Notes: generated by a model not told the origin, from the sequence alone. A stretch of 64,000 bases of DNA from Ancylobacter radicis (GCF_018449475.1 NZ_JAHCQH010000021.1:259772-323771); one strand, 5' to 3'. Shown: positions 1 through 9,712, counted from the first letter of the stretch. Made by a program: numbers and translations.

Positions 1-349
1 TGATGGTGCCGCGCGCCTCCAGCCGCCCGCCGGCGACGAGTTCCAGCGTCATCGCCTGGCGCAGATCGGCCTGCGGCGCCGGGCGGGTACGCTCCTCCTG
101 CGCGGGGTCGACACCCGGCCGGGCCGAGGGCAGGAAGGGCCGCGCCTCCGGCTGCTCGCCCGGTAGCAAAGCGGGCGGTGGGGCGTTGGCGGCCTGCTCC
201 GCGCGGTCATAGGCATCCCAGCCGATCACCGCGAGGCTGAGCACGATGAGCGTGCGGAACACCGCGCGCAGCACCGTCTCGTCCGGCCGGGCACCGAGCC
301 AGCGGCGCCAGAGCGGGGCGGTTGCCGGCACTGTGTCGGTCGCGCTCAT
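1..349 (-). CDS. membrane-anchored hypothetical protein (partial, 3' end outside window)
   Basis: I do not recognise a function. The ATG at 349 overlaps the TGA of the upstream gene (ATGA), so the two are translationally coupled. The visible 116 residues have a short cytoplasmic N-terminus, one hydrophobic segment at about residues 34-48 (VFRTLIVLSLAVIGW), then a Pro/Ala/Glu-rich stretch typical of an exposed linker. The reading frame is open to the window edge, so the C-terminal domain is not visible. Pairing with a multi-pass membrane protein suggests one membrane complex, which is inference. Confidence 0.7.
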   Translation of the reverse strand, partial: MSATDTVPATAPLWRRWLGARPDETVLRAVFRTLIVLSLAVIGWDAYDRAEQAANAPPPALLPGEQPEARPFLPSARPGVDPAQEERTRPAPQADLRQAMTLELVAGGRLEARGTI

Positions 350-1626
350 TCCTTGCGCGCCCCGCGTCCGGGGAGCGGGGTGACGGTGGAGGCCGCGAGC
401 GCGGTGGCCACCTCCGCGTCGAGATCGTCAGTTCTCTCCGTACCGTCCGGGCCGGCCTCCTCCTGCCTCACCTCGCGCAGCAGCCGCATGGCGGTGATGA
501 GCTGGGCGGCGGTCATGGTCTCGGCATCGGCAGGCGCGTCCTCCCGCCGCAGCGCGGCATGGACGACGCAGAGCGCCAGCACCAGCACGGCGGGCAGGAG
601 GTCGATGGAGATGGCGCCGGCCCAGCTTGGCAGGAAGTCGCCGGCATAGCGCAGCACCGCCTCGGCGGTGGAGAGCGGCTGGAACCGCGCCGGCTCCACC
701 GGGCCGGAACCGATGATGTCGTCCGCCGCCTGCGACAGCGCGCGGGCCTGCACGGCCACCGCCCGCTCGACATTGCCGACCACCGCGTTCTGCCGCCCGG
801 CCAGATCTGCGCTGCGCCCGTCCGCCGCCGGAGCGATGAAACCGCGCGCCATGTCGTCCGCCGCGCGCTTCACCGCCGGGGCCATCGAGCTCTGCTCCAT
901 CGCCGCGATAGTGCCGACGAGACGCAACGCCTCGGCGCCGAAGGCATCGCTGCGCTCCCGGATCGCGCCGCTGCCGGACACCGTCTCGCGCATCTTGGCG
1001 ATCTGCGCGCTGCCTTCGGCATAGAGCTGGCGGGTGCGCTCCCCGCTCTCGGTTAGCTGGCGGCCGAGATCGTCGAGCTGGTTCGACATCTGGGTGAGCA
1101 ACTGTACCACCGTGCCCGAGCCGCCCGTGCCGGTGAGCGCGCCGGAGCGTTCGGCCTCGGCGAGGCGGGCAAAGCGCGTCGAGGCGAGCTGGATGTCCGG
1201 CGTGAGGCTCTGGGCGCCGAGCGCGCGGTTATGCGCCGCGTCGAGATCGCGCGTGTAATCCTGGAGCGTGACGGCGAGATGCTGCTCGATCGCCGCCGAG
1301 CCCGCCAGCGCCGCCGCGTTCAGCCAGGACGACATGGCGACGATCATCAGCGATCCCAGCACCATGGCGGCGGTGAGCCAGACGCGGCTCGCCGCGTCGC
1401 GTACATGCGGCAGGAAGGTCAGCAGCATGGTCCAGAAGGCGTAGATCGCCACCGAGACGGCGGTCGAATAGATCAGCGCCGCGAAGACGGTGATGACCGG
1501 CGAGCCGTCCAGCAGGTCGCGCACGCCGAGATAGGTGTAGACGCCGGAAGCCAGAGCCAGCACGCCGAGCGTGATGCGCAGGGTCACATCAAGCCCGGCG
1601 ACGCCCGCACGCAGCGCAGAAGCCAT
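346..1626 (-). CDS. multi-pass membrane protein with extracytoplasmic helical domain
   Basis: A 426-aa protein of unknown function. Three hydrophobic segments lie in the first 110 residues (about 15-35, 45-70, 80-105) and another near residues 330-355 (ending LPAVLVLALCVVHAAL). The region between is rich in Ala, Gln, Glu and Arg and looks like helical or coiled-coil extracytoplasmic structure. The charged C-terminal tail is probably cytoplasmic. No catalytic motif was seen. The ATG start lies downstream of a terminator-like hairpin at about 1780, so this begins a new transcription unit. It is the first gene of a pair with the truncated gene ending at position 1. Confidence 0.75.
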   Translation of the reverse strand: MASALRAGVAGLDVTLRITLGVLALASGVYTYLGVRDLLDGSPVITVFAALIYSTAVSVAIYAFWTMLLTFLPHVRDAASRVWLTAAMVLGSLMIVAMSSWLNAAALAGSAAIEQHLAVTLQDYTRDLDAAHNRALGAQSLTPDIQLASTRFARLAEAERSGALTGTGGSGTVVQLLTQMSNQLDDLGRQLTESGERTRQLYAEGSAQIAKMRETVSGSGAIRERSDAFGAEALRLVGTIAAMEQSSMAPAVKRAADDMARGFIAPAADGRSADLAGRQNAVVGNVERAVAVQARALSQAADDIIGSGPVEPARFQPLSTAEAVLRYAGDFLPSWAGAISIDLLPAVLVLALCVVHAALRREDAPADAETMTAAQLITAMRLLREVRQEEAGPDGTERTDDLDAEVATALAASTVTPLPGRGARKE

Positions 1627-1779
1627 GGGGTGGGTCCGCCATCAGAGGAATTTCCTCAATCAGGCCCGGACTTTGCGCCGGCAATGTGACCTATCGGAAG
1701 GTATGATGGCGCCGGCAAAGGCCGGCGGGCGTGCAGAAGTAGACGCTTGGCCGGCCAAATGTGGCGAAAGCACAACGAA

Positions 1780-1809
1780 AAGGCCGCCCCGGTTTCCCGG
1801 AGCGGCCTT
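1780..1809 (-). terminator. rho-independent terminator of malate synthase gene
   Basis: A 13-bp stem with one mismatch (AAGGCCGCCCCGG / CCGGAGCGGCCTT) and a 4-nt loop. On the minus strand it is followed by TTTTCG. It lies 48 nt past the stop of the malate synthase gene on the same strand. Confidence 0.75.
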
Positions 1810-1856
1810 CCCAGTCGGTGGTCGTGCGCGGTGTTCACCGGAACCCGTCGCCGTCG

Positions 1857-4034
1857 TCAGGCGGCGGCGGCCTGCGCCTGCTTGGCCTGCCGGCGGCGAT
1901 TGGTCAGGATGAACTCGGTATAGCCGTTCGGCTGGGTGCGGCCCTCGAAGACGAGGTCGCGCGCGGCACGGAAGGCGAAGCCGTCAAAGGCCGGCGCCAT
2001 CGGCGTGTAGTCGGGATCCCCCGCGTTCTGCTGGTCAACGATCGCGGCCATGCGGCGGAAGGTGTCCTCCACCTGCTTCTCGGTGACGACGCCGTGCAGC
2101 AGCCAGTTGGCGACATGCTGGGAGGAGATGCGCAGCGTCGCGCGGTCTTCCATCAGCCCGACATCATGGATGTCCGGCACCTTGGAGCAGCCGACGCCCT
2201 GGTCGATCCAGCGCACGACATAGCCGAGAATGCCCTGGATGTTGTTGTCCAGTTCCTGCTGCACCGCCGCCGGCTCCCAATTGCCACGATCGACCACCGG
2301 GATGGTCAGGATATCGCGGCGCGAGGCCGGGGTGCGGCTGCGCAATTCGTCCTGCCGGGCGAACACGTCGACCTTGTGATAGTGCAGCGCATGCAGCGTC
2401 GCGGCGGTGGGCGAGGGCACCCAGGCCGTGTTGGCGCCGGCGAGCGGGTGCGCGACCTTCTGCACCATCATGTCGGCCATGCGGTCGGGCATCGCCCACA
2501 TGCCCTTGCCGATCTGGCCATGGCCGTCGAGATGGGCGGCAAGGCCCGCATCGACATTGTTGTCCTCATAAGCCTTGATCCAGGCCTGCGCCCGCATCTC
2601 GTTCTTGCGCACCATCGGGCCGGCCTCGATCGAGGTGTGGATCTCGTCGCCGGTGCGGTCGAGGAAGCCGGTATTGATGAACACCACGCGCTCGCGCGCC
2701 GCGCGGATCGAGGCGGCGAGGTTGACGCTGGTGCGGCGCTCCTCGTCCATGATGCCGATCTTCAGCGTGTTGGGCTCAAGGCCCAGCATCTGCTCGACGC
2801 GGGCGAACAGGTCGACCGCGAGCTCGACTTCCTCCGGCCCGTGCATCTTCGGCTTGACGATATAGACCGAGCCGGTGCGGCTGTTCTTCACCGCGCTCTC
2901 GCCCTTGAGGTCGTGCAGGGCGATCAGCGTGGTCACGGCTGCGTCGAGGATGGATTCGGGGATGTCCTTGCCGGCGGCGTCGCGCACCGCGTCGGTCATC
3001 ATGTGCTGGCCGACATTGCGCACCAGCATCAGGCTGCGCCCGTGCAGGGTCAGGCTGCCGCCATCCGGCGCGTCATAGGTGCGATCGCCCGCCAGCCGGC
3101 GCTCGACGGTTTCCTTGCCCTTGGCGAATTCCGCGCTGAGCGTGCCCTTCATCAGGCCGAGCCAGTTGCGATAGACCAGCACCTTGTCCTGCGCATCCAC
3201 CGCCGCGACGCTGTCCTCGCAATCGACGATGGTGGTCACCGCCGCCTCGATCACGATGTCGGCGATGCCGGCCGGGTCGGTCGCGCCGATGCGGTGGGTA
3301 CGGTCGATCACGATGTCGATATGCAGGCCGTGATTGACCAGCAGCACCGAGGAGGGTGCGCCCGCCGCGCCGCGATAGCCGGCGAACTGGGCGGCATCCT
3401 TCAGCCCGACCACCGCGCCGGAGGCCAGCACGGCCTCCAGCGCCGGGCCGGCGACGCGGTAGGAGGTAACCTCGGCATGGCTGCCGGAAGCGAGCGGCAC
3501 GCTCTCGTCGAGGAAGGCGCGGGCGCGCTCGATCACGCGCTGGGCGCGCACCGCGTTGAAGCCATTGGAACGGCTCGCGCCATTGTCCTCGGGCAGGGCG
3601 TCGGTGCCGTAGAGCGCGTCATAAAGGCTACCCCAGCGCGCATTGGCGGCGTTGAGCGCATAGCGCGCATTGGTGACGGGCACGACAAGCTGCGGACCGG
3701 GAATGCGGGCGAGTTCGTCATCGACGCGGGCGGTCGCGACCTCGAACGCCTCCGGCTCGGGCATCAGATAGCCGATCTCGGCGAGGAACACCTCATAGGC
3801 CACGGGATCGACCGGCTTGTTCTTGTGCGCGCGATGCCAGGCGTCGATCTGCGCCTGAAGCTCGTCGCGGCGGTCCAGCAGCGCCTGGTTGCGCGGGGCG
3901 AATTCGGCCACGAGCGCGGCGAAGCCTTTCCAGAAAGCGGCGGCGTCTACCCCGGTGCCGGGGATCGCTTCACGGTTGATGAAGTCGACAAGCGCGCTGT
4001 CCACCTTAAGGCCGGCGACGTCGGTAATGCTCAT
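1857..4034 (-). CDS. glcB: malate synthase G
   Basis: 725-aa malate synthase of the long monomeric G type (family length about 720-730). It condenses glyoxylate and acetyl-CoA to malate in the glyoxylate bypass, in the cytosol. Supporting motifs include the [17 protein letters not shown] segment, a GLMKGTL stretch, [10 protein letters not shown], and [11 protein letters not shown] near the middle. The ATG at 4034 is preferred over an in-frame ATG 21 nt upstream because AAGGGGAGGG sits about 8 nt before it and MSITDV is a normal N-terminus. It lies 182 nt downstream of isocitrate lyase on the same strand, with a hairpin between, so it may have its own promoter as well as read-through. Very secure identification. 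Confidence 0.97.
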   Translation of the reverse strand: MSITDVAGLKVDSALVDFINREAIPGTGVDAAAFWKGFAALVAEFAPRNQALLDRRDELQAQIDAWHRAHKNKPVDPVAYEVFLAEIGYLMPEPEAFEVATARVDDELARIPGPQLVVPVTNARYALNAANARWGSLYDALYGTDALPEDNGASRSNGFNAVRAQRVIERARAFLDESVPLASGSHAEVTSYRVAGPALEAVLASGAVVGLKDAAQFAGYRGAAGAPSSVLLVNHGLHIDIVIDRTHRIGATDPAGIADIVIEAAVTTIVDCEDSVAAVDAQDKVLVYRNWLGLMKGTLSAEFAKGKETVERRLAGDRTYDAPDGGSLTLHGRSLMLVRNVGQHMMTDAVRDAAGKDIPESILDAAVTTLIALHDLKGESAVKNSRTGSVYIVKPKMHGPEEVELAVDLFARVEQMLGLEPNTLKIGIMDEERRTSVNLAASIRAARERVVFINTGFLDRTGDEIHTSIEAGPMVRKNEMRAQAWIKAYEDNNVDAGLAAHLDGHGQIGKGMWAMPDRMADMMVQKVAHPLAGANTAWVPSPTAATLHALHYHKVDVFARQDELRSRTPASRRDILTIPVVDRGNWEPAAVQQELDNNIQGILGYVVRWIDQGVGCSKVPDIHDVGLMEDRATLRISSQHVANWLLHGVVTEKQVEDTFRRMAAIVDQQNAGDPDYTPMAPAFDGFAFRAARDLVFEGRTQPNGYTEFILTNRRRQAKQAQAAAA

Positions 4035-4145
4035 GGACGGGTCCCTCCCCTTCAATGATTGGGACCGACGCCGAAGACGGGCGTCGGCCAGTTTGTGCTA
4101 TGCAGCGAGTTTGGGTGCGTCGCAATATCGCACATAGTCGGACAA

Positions 4146-4175
4146 GCGCCCCCGGCAAGATGCCGATGGGGGCGC
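4146..4175 (-). terminator. hairpin between isocitrate lyase and malate synthase genes
   Basis: A compound hairpin. The outer stem is GCGCCCCC/GGGGGCGC (8 bp, perfect) and the inner stem is GGCA/TGCC. There is no clear T-run after it on the minus strand. It could terminate part of the aceA transcript or stabilise its 3' end. Confidence 0.5.
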
Positions 4176-4216
4176 CTGTCGCATGTCAGCCTTGCGTGAG
4201 GCGGGACGGCCGGTCG

Positions 4217-5515
4217 TCAGAACTGCGCCGTCTCGGTCGATTCCTTCATCGCCGTGGTCGAGCTCATTCCTTCGCTGAGCACGGTGGCAATGGCGTCGAA
4301 GTAGGAGGTGCCGACCTCGCGCTGGTGGCGCGTGGCGGTGAAGCCGTCCTTCTCCGCCGCGAACTCGGATTCCTGGAGCTGGGAATAGGCGGCCATGCCG
4401 TCCTGCCGGTAGCGCCGGGCGAGTTCGAAGGTGGTGAAGCACTGGTTGTGGAAGCCGGCCAGCGTGATGAACTGATAGCGGTAGCCCATCGCCCCCAGCT
4501 CGCGCTGGAACGCCTTCATCTGCGCCTTGTCCATATGCTTGGCCCAGTTGAAGGAGGGCGAGCAATTATAGGCGAGCATCTTGCCGGGATGGACCTTGTG
4601 CACGCCTTCCGCGAAGCGGCGGGCGTCGTCCAGGCTCGGCGTCGAGGTCTCGCACCACAGCAGGTCCGCATAGGGCGCATAGGCGACGGCGCGGGCGATG
4701 CCGGCCTCGAAGCCGCCATTGTAGCGGTAGAAGCCTTCCGCGGTGCGCTCGCCGGTGATGAAGGGCCGGTCCGTCTCGTCGATGTCGGAGGTGATGAGGC
4801 GGGCGGATTCGGCATCCGTGCGCGCCATCAGCACCGTCGGCACGCCCAGCACGTCGGCGGCGAGGCGGGCGGCGTTCAGCGTGCGGATGAACTGGCGGGT
4901 CGGCACCAGCACCTTGCCGCCGAGATGGCCGCACTTCTTCTCCGAGGCGAGCTGGTCCTCGAAATGCACCGCCGCCGCGCCGGCCTCGATCAGCGCCCGC
5001 GTCAGTTCATAGGCGTTGAGCTGGCCACCGAAGCCGGCCTCGGCATCGGCGATGATCGGCACGAAATAATCGTGCTGCGGCCCCTCGATGCCGTCCGCCC
5101 GTTCCATGGTCTGGATCTGGTCGGCGCGCATCAGCGCCTTGTTGATGCGCCGGACCACGGCGGGGACGCTGTCCACCGGGTAGAGGCTCTGGTCGGGATA
5201 CATGTCGCCCGACGAATTGGCGTCGGCGGCGACCTGCCAGCCGGAGAGATAGATCGCTTCCAGCCCGGCCTTCACCTGCTGGATCGCCTGCGCGCCGGTA
5301 TAGGTGCCGAGCGTCGGCACATAATCCTGGCTCTGGAGAAGCTCCCAGAGGCGGCGGGCGCCGTGCTGGGCGATCGTCTGTTCGACGCGCAGCGAGCCGG
5401 AGAGACGGTTGACGTCAGCGGGCCCGTAGCTGCGGCTGATGCCGTTCCAGCGTTCCGGCGCCCAGTGCGGCGCGGGGAAGGGATTGCTCGGGGTGTCGCG
5501 GCGGGAGTCCAGCAT
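4217..5515 (-). CDS. aceA: isocitrate lyase
   Basis: 432-aa isocitrate lyase that cleaves isocitrate to succinate and glyoxylate, the first glyoxylate-bypass step. The catalytic KKCGHLGGK motif is present near residue 192, with the active-site Cys. The typical length is about 430. The start [13 protein letters not shown] at 5515 is chosen because the in-frame extension upstream is Pro/Arg-rich and unlike the family N-terminus. Upstream, 155 nt separate it from a small ORF and contain a strong GC hairpin (about 5556-5592) in the leader. Divergent from the ScfR/RamB-like regulator, which in other bacteria controls this gene. Confidence 0.97.
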   Translation of the reverse strand: MLDSRRDTPSNPFPAPHWAPERWNGISRSYGPADVNRLSGSLRVEQTIAQHGARRLWELLQSQDYVPTLGTYTGAQAIQQVKAGLEAIYLSGWQVAADANSSGDMYPDQSLYPVDSVPAVVRRINKALMRADQIQTMERADGIEGPQHDYFVPIIADAEAGFGGQLNAYELTRALIEAGAAAVHFEDQLASEKKCGHLGGKVLVPTRQFIRTLNAARLAADVLGVPTVLMARTDAESARLITSDIDETDRPFITGERTAEGFYRYNGGFEAGIARAVAYAPYADLLWCETSTPSLDDARRFAEGVHKVHPGKMLAYNCSPSFNWAKHMDKAQMKAFQRELGAMGYRYQFITLAGFHNQCFTTFELARRYRQDGMAAYSQLQESEFAAEKDGFTATRHQREVGTSYFDAIATVLSEGMSSTTAMKESTETAQF

Positions 5516-5555
5516 GGGAATGGCCTGCTGTTGAAGGTGAGGAAAGGGGCGAAGC

Positions 5556-5592
5556 GGGCGCGGAGGCTGTGGAGGGGGCAGCCCCCGCGCCC
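5556..5592 (-). other. GC-rich nested hairpin in the aceA leader
   Basis: GGGCGCGG (5556-5563) pairs with CCGCGCCC (5585-5592), and inside it GGGGGC pairs with GCCCCC around a single A. It lies between the 75-aa ORF and the aceA start on the same strand. It could be an intercistronic terminator or processing site that sets relative expression. Confidence 0.45.
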
Positions 5593-5670
5593 GACAATCC
5601 GCCGGGGCGACCGCTTCGCGCGTCATCGAAGCGGATCGGGCGGAAACGCGGCCGGGCAGCCATGGCGGAA

Positions 5671-5898
5671 CTAGCGGGCCCGGCGGGTATAGGTCGCGGC
5701 CACCAAAGCGCGGCCGTCGAGCAGGGAGTGCAGGTCCTGGCCCGGCGCCAGCTCGAAGCGGTGGCGGCCGATGCGGTGGACGATGCTGTAATCCTGCTCG
5801 GCAAGACCCTGCTCGCGGAAGGTCCGGCTGATCTCCTCGGCGTCGCCGCCGACGATGGTGACGAATTCCTCGTCGCCGTGCTGCTGGTGTCGGGTCAT
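5671..5898 (-). CDS. small acidic/His-rich protein upstream of aceA
   Basis: A 75-aa hypothetical protein with no function recognised. It starts [12 protein letters not shown] and has no membrane segment. The ATG at 5898 is supported by a strong GGAGGAATTGAC ribosome-binding site. It is the first gene after the divergent regulatory region and precedes isocitrate lyase on the same strand, so it is probably co-regulated with the glyoxylate bypass. A longer frame reading into the AT-rich regulatory region was rejected in favour of this start. Confidence 0.75.
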   Translation of the reverse strand: MTRHQQHGDEEFVTIVGGDAEEISRTFREQGLAEQDYSIVHRIGRHRFELAPGQDLHSLLDGRALVAATYTRRAR

Positions 5899-5917
5899 GT
5901 CAATTCCTCCAGTGAGG

Positions 5918-5939
5918 GTGTGATGTAAAGATTTCACAC
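5918..5939. promoter_or_regulatory. inverted repeat, possible ScfR/RamB-like operator near the small ORF
   Basis: GTGTGA-N10-TCACAC, containing TGTAAAGATTTCACA, which resembles an imperfect copy of the perfect palindrome at 5995-6007. It lies 20 nt before the start of the 75-aa ORF. Binding by the neighbouring regulator is inference. Confidence 0.45.
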
Positions 5940-5994
5940 TCGACATGATCAGGCAATAAATATAGCAGTATGAGTATGTTAAGCTGATAAGGCT

Positions 5995-6023
5995 TGTAAA
6001 GTTTACAGGCCTGTTTTGTAAAC
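5995..6023. promoter_or_regulatory. TGTAAA-G-TTTACA palindrome plus half site, candidate operator
   Basis: A perfect 6+1+6 palindrome at 5995-6007 is followed by a TTTGTAAAC half site at 6015-6023, just upstream of the regulator start at 6042. RamB-type regulators bind AT-rich elements with an AAA/TTT core in other bacteria. Auto-regulation and divergent control of aceA are inferred. Confidence 0.55.
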
Positions 6024-6041
6024 CGAGCAAAGGAGCGGGCC

Positions 6042-7463
6042 ATGCTCGCCACCGAACCGCGCATTGGTAGCCGCGTGCAGCGGCTGCGGCGCACCAAGCG
6101 CGTCTCGCAGGCGGACCTCGCCACGGCGCTGGGCATTTCCGCGAGCTATCTCAACCTGATCGAGCACAACCGCCGGCGCATCACCGTGCCGCTGCTGATG
6201 AAGCTCTCCGGCTATTTCGGCATTGAGCCGGGCGAACTGGTGGAGAGCGACGAGTCGCGCCTGGTCGGCGACCTGATGGAGCTGTTCAGCGATGATCTGT
6301 TCACCGATGCCGGCCTGACCAATCAGGACATACGCGACCTTGCCAGCTCGAACCCGGCGGTTGGGCGCGCCGTGGTGCGGCTCTACGACCAGTTCAAGAC
6401 GCTGCGCGAGGCGCGGCGCACGGGCACGGCCGGCGTGCCCGATGCGGACGAAATCGGCTATCACCCCGCCACCGACGCGGTGTCCGACTTCATCCAGGAG
6501 CATGGCAACTACTTCCCGACGCTGGAAGCCGCTGCCGAGCGCGTGCGGCACGATATCGACGTCGCCTCGGATTCCTTCGAATACGGGCTGAAGACCTATC
6601 TGTTCAACGTGTTCGGGCTGAATTGGCGCTCGGCCTCGCTACCCGCCGGCATCGCCCGCCGGCACGACGCCAATGCGCGCGAACTCATCACCGCCGAGGT
6701 GCTGCCGCCCGAATCGGCGATCTTCGCGGTGGCGCACCAGCTCGGCCTGCTCGCCGCCTCGCGCGAGATCGACCAGTTGATCGAGAGCGGCAACCTTGCC
6801 GGCGACGCGCCGATCCTCACCCGCAACGCGCTGGCGAGCTATTTCGCGGCGGCGCTGGTCATGCCCTATGAGCCGTTCCTGCGCGCCTGCGCCGAGACGC
6901 GCTACGATATCGAGCGCGTGCAGCGGCGCTTCCGCACCTCGTTCGAGCAGGTGTGCCATCGCATGACGACGCTGCAGCGGCCGGGCATGAGCGGCATCCC
7001 GCTGCATCTGGTGCGCACCGACATCGCCGGCAACATCTCAAAACGCTTCTCGCTGTCGGGAATCCACATCTCCCGCCATTCCGGTGCCTGCCCGCGCTGG
7101 AACGTCTACGCGGCGTTCCTGCATCCCGAGCGCATCAATGTGCAGCTCAGCCAGATGCCGGAGGGGCAGCGTTATTTCTGCATCGCCCGCTCGATCACGC
7201 GCGGCGGCTACCGCCACAACGCGCCGCGCCGTCATCTGTCGATCGGGCTCGGCTGCCATATCAGCCACGCCCATCAGATGGTCTATTCGGACGGCATGAA
7301 CCTCGCCGACCCTTCGCAGACCGTGCCGATCGGCGTCGGCTGCCGCATCTGCCCGCGCCTCGACTGCGAGCAGCGCGCCCAGCCCCCGGTCGATCACCGC
7401 TTCACGCTGAACGAGACCGAAATGGCCGAGAGCTTCTACGCCACCGCCCGGCGGGGTGTGTGA
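6042..7463 (+). CDS. short-chain fatty acyl (ScfR/RamB-type) XRE transcriptional regulator
   Basis: 473 aa. The N-terminal HTH_3 domain (residues about 8-65, GSRVQRLRRTKRVSQADLA followed by the ISASYLNLIEHNRR recognition segment) is followed by an ImmA/IrrE-like middle region and the C-terminal Cys-containing domain of the ScfR/RamB family (CPRWNVYAAF, GVGCRICPRLDCEQRA). Members of this family control acetate and propionate catabolism genes, including aceA and malate synthase. The divergent position next to isocitrate lyase supports that role. The start ATG follows GCAAAGGAGCGGGCC. Autoregulation through the palindrome at 5995 is likely but not shown. Confidence 0.9.
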   Translation: MLATEPRIGSRVQRLRRTKRVSQADLATALGISASYLNLIEHNRRRITVPLLMKLSGYFGIEPGELVESDESRLVGDLMELFSDDLFTDAGLTNQDIRDLASSNPAVGRAVVRLYDQFKTLREARRTGTAGVPDADEIGYHPATDAVSDFIQEHGNYFPTLEAAAERVRHDIDVASDSFEYGLKTYLFNVFGLNWRSASLPAGIARRHDANARELITAEVLPPESAIFAVAHQLGLLAASREIDQLIESGNLAGDAPILTRNALASYFAAALVMPYEPFLRACAETRYDIERVQRRFRTSFEQVCHRMTTLQRPGMSGIPLHLVRTDIAGNISKRFSLSGIHISRHSGACPRWNVYAAFLHPERINVQLSQMPEGQRYFCIARSITRGGYRHNAPRRHLSIGLGCHISHAHQMVYSDGMNLADPSQTVPIGVGCRICPRLDCEQRAQPPVDHRFTLNETEMAESFYATARRGV

Positions 7464-7494
7464 AGGGTTTACAAGCGCGACGTCTTCCGCGCGC

Positions 7495-7585
7495 CGTCAT
7501 CCCCGGGCTTGACCCGGGGATCCACGCCTTCGGCCGGGCGCGAGGGGAAAGTCGTGGATGGCCGGGCCAGGCCCGGCCATGACGG
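7495..7585. repeat. mosaic palindromic intergenic repeat
   Basis: Nested inverted repeats: outer CGTCAT/ATGACG, inner ATCCACG/CGTGGAT, plus two internal hairpins (ATCCCCGGG..CCCGGGGAT and GGCCGGGC..GCCCGGCC). This architecture (CGTCATCCCCGGGCTTGACC..) is a common dispersed intergenic element in Hyphomicrobiales. It lies between two convergent genes and probably acts as a bidirectional terminator. Confidence 0.75.
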
Positions 7586-7604
7586 TCCTCTGTACGCCCC
7601 CGCC

Positions 7605-9611
7605 TCAATGGCAGCAGGAGCCACCGCCCGTCTTGCCGCTGCCTTCCTTGCCGCCCTCGTCGTCCCCCGCCTCGCGGTTATCCCGCGAATGCGCGTTCTT
7701 CTCCGGCGGCAGGTTCATGGCGATGTTGCCGGCGAAGAAGCCGTTGGGCTTCAGGAGGAAGCCGGCATATTCGACCGGCATGATCGGGAAGTCCTCGGGC
7801 TTGCACACATGGGTGTGGCCGAAGCTGTGCCAGAGTACGACATCGGCGTTCTCGATCGGCCGGTTCTGCGCCACATAGGCCGGCAGGCCGCCGCCGCCCG
7901 CATTCACGTTCGGGTAGTCGCCCGAGGCATATTTTTCGCCCTTGTCGAAGGCGGTGACCCAGATGTGCTTCTTGGCGAAGCCGCCGCGCCGGGCGACCGT
8001 CGAGCCTTCCTGCGCCAGCATCACCGGGGTGGGCGTCACCACCAGCTTGTAGCCGGGCGCCTTGCCGACGCTGTTGACCGCCTGCGGGTTCGCCACCTTC
8101 CAGTAGCGGCCGGTCTCGCCATTGGCCACCGCCGGGCTGTCGAGCTCGCGCTTCAGGGTGCGGGTCTTGGTGTCGAACACATTGCCATAGGGGTTGTCCT
8201 CGCCCCAGGCGCGCGGGGCGAATTCATGCTCGGTCACGGTGTTGCCGCCGCCGTCAATGTCCATGTGCAGACGGGCGTTGAAGAAGTGCTGGTGCGTCGG
8301 CCCGCCCAGCCCCTCATCCACCATGCCGCCCCACGGATAGACCTCGCCGGGCGTCACCGCCGCGGTCTGGATGATGCCGGTGAGCTTGGCCTCGAGTTGG
8401 ATCGTGCCGTCCTGGTAGAGATACCAGTAGAAGCCATAATCGTAATTGCCGACCGTGGCGAAGAACGAGATCACGAGGCGCCGCGAGCGCCGCGTCTCAT
8501 AGATACCGTTGCGGAACTCATAGTGCTTCCACAGCGTACCATAGTCCTCCTCATGCATGCAGATGGCGTTCTTCATGACGAAGGGCTGGCCGAGATCGTC
8601 GGCGGCCGGCACGTCGAAATAATGGATGTGGCCGAGGCAGTCGCAGCCGAGTTCCAGCTGGTTGGCGAGGCGCCCGAGCCCGTATTCGCCGGCGTCGAAG
8701 GCGCTTTTCCAGTAATGGTTGGCGGTCGGGTCGGCATAGGGCACGACCATTTCGGTCACGCTGGCGCGGAAGATCACCGGGCGCAGCTTCCCGCCATCGG
8801 TGATGGCGAGTTCGTGCAGCACCAGCCCCTCGCGCGGGGTGAAGCCGACGCGGAAGCTCCAGTTCTGCCACTCCACGCGCCAGCCATCGACGGTGAAGCT
8901 CGGCCCCTGCCGCTGCACGATGTCGAGCGGCTTGATGTCGGTGCGCACGTCCGGGAAGGCCTCGCGGCCGTAATTGCGCTTCTTCTTCGGAACGGGGACG
9001 ATCTTCTCCTCGTCCACGAGGTCGACGACCTTGTTGGCGATGAGATCGACCACCGCCACCACGCCCTCGATCGGGTGGGCATAGCCATTGTCGCGGATGT
9101 CCTCGCGCCAATAGGAGACCGCACGCACGATGCGGCGGCCCTTCTCGAAATCACGGCCGAAAAAGCCGGAGGAGAACGGGTCGACCTGCACCAGCGGGAT
9201 GTCGGCCTCGGTGATGCCGCGCTTGGCCACCGCCGCGCGCCAGCCGGCATCGGCCTTCACGATCTCCTCGGCGCGGATGAACTCCTCGATCATCACCGGC
9301 GGCTGGCCATAGGGCGGCTGGTCGTTCGGCAGGATGGTGAAGGAGGTGACATGCGCGGTAAGGAGATCGACGATGGCCTCGCTCGCCTCGCCCGTGGTCA
9401 CGTCGAGCGTCAGCAGGAAGGCGAGGCGCGGCAGGGGCGCCCCGGCCCGCCAGGCGGCCAGCTCGGCCTTGGCGGGTTCTTCCAGCCGGACGATGGGGAA
9501 GCGGTGATAGGCCCCGAGACCTTTCGCGGCGGTGAGGATGGCGACCGCCTGCGCGATCTCGGCAAGGCTCAGCGGGTCCAGCGGGTGGGTGATGTCGACT
9601 TTGGCGTCCAT
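7605..9611 (-). CDS. copper-containing primary-amine oxidase
   Basis: 668-aa copper/topaquinone amine oxidase, oxidising primary amines to aldehyde, ammonia and hydrogen peroxide. The topaquinone consensus N-Y-D-Y is present, with the precursor Tyr at residue 390 (context ATVGNYDYGFYWY). The two small N-terminal domains (about residues 15-200) and the large C-terminal beta domain fit bacterial enzymes of phenethylamine/tyramine/histamine oxidase type. No signal peptide is visible, so it is probably cytoplasmic, like the Arthrobacter enzyme. The start is supported by GGGAGGTCCGCC before the ATG. The C-terminus ends GGGSCCH, an unusual Cys-Cys-His tail. It is last in an operon with a permease and a 71-aa membrane protein, which fits amine uptake and catabolism. 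Confidence 0.95.
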   Translation of the reverse strand: MDAKVDITHPLDPLSLAEIAQAVAILTAAKGLGAYHRFPIVRLEEPAKAELAAWRAGAPLPRLAFLLTLDVTTGEASEAIVDLLTAHVTSFTILPNDQPPYGQPPVMIEEFIRAEEIVKADAGWRAAVAKRGITEADIPLVQVDPFSSGFFGRDFEKGRRIVRAVSYWREDIRDNGYAHPIEGVVAVVDLIANKVVDLVDEEKIVPVPKKKRNYGREAFPDVRTDIKPLDIVQRQGPSFTVDGWRVEWQNWSFRVGFTPREGLVLHELAITDGGKLRPVIFRASVTEMVVPYADPTANHYWKSAFDAGEYGLGRLANQLELGCDCLGHIHYFDVPAADDLGQPFVMKNAICMHEEDYGTLWKHYEFRNGIYETRRSRRLVISFFATVGNYDYGFYWYLYQDGTIQLEAKLTGIIQTAAVTPGEVYPWGGMVDEGLGGPTHQHFFNARLHMDIDGGGNTVTEHEFAPRAWGEDNPYGNVFDTKTRTLKRELDSPAVANGETGRYWKVANPQAVNSVGKAPGYKLVVTPTPVMLAQEGSTVARRGGFAKKHIWVTAFDKGEKYASGDYPNVNAGGGGLPAYVAQNRPIENADVVLWHSFGHTHVCKPEDFPIMPVEYAGFLLKPNGFFAGNIAMNLPPEKNAHSRDNREAGDDEGGKEGSGKTGGGSCCH

Positions 9612-9640
9612 GGCGGACCTCCCGAACGGATGAGGGAACC

Positions 9641-9660
9641 GGCGGGGCCGCAGCCCCGCC
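9641..9660. other. GC-rich hairpin upstream of amine oxidase gene
   Basis: GGCGGGGC/GCCCCGCC, 8-bp perfect stem with CGCA loop, in the 101-nt gap between the 71-aa ORF and the amine oxidase. There is no T-run. It may be an intercistronic stabiliser. Confidence 0.4.
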
Positions 9661-9712
9661 GCCGGGATGGGTCAGGCGGGCGCGGCGCCCGCCGGATCAG
9701 GGGATCACGCGA

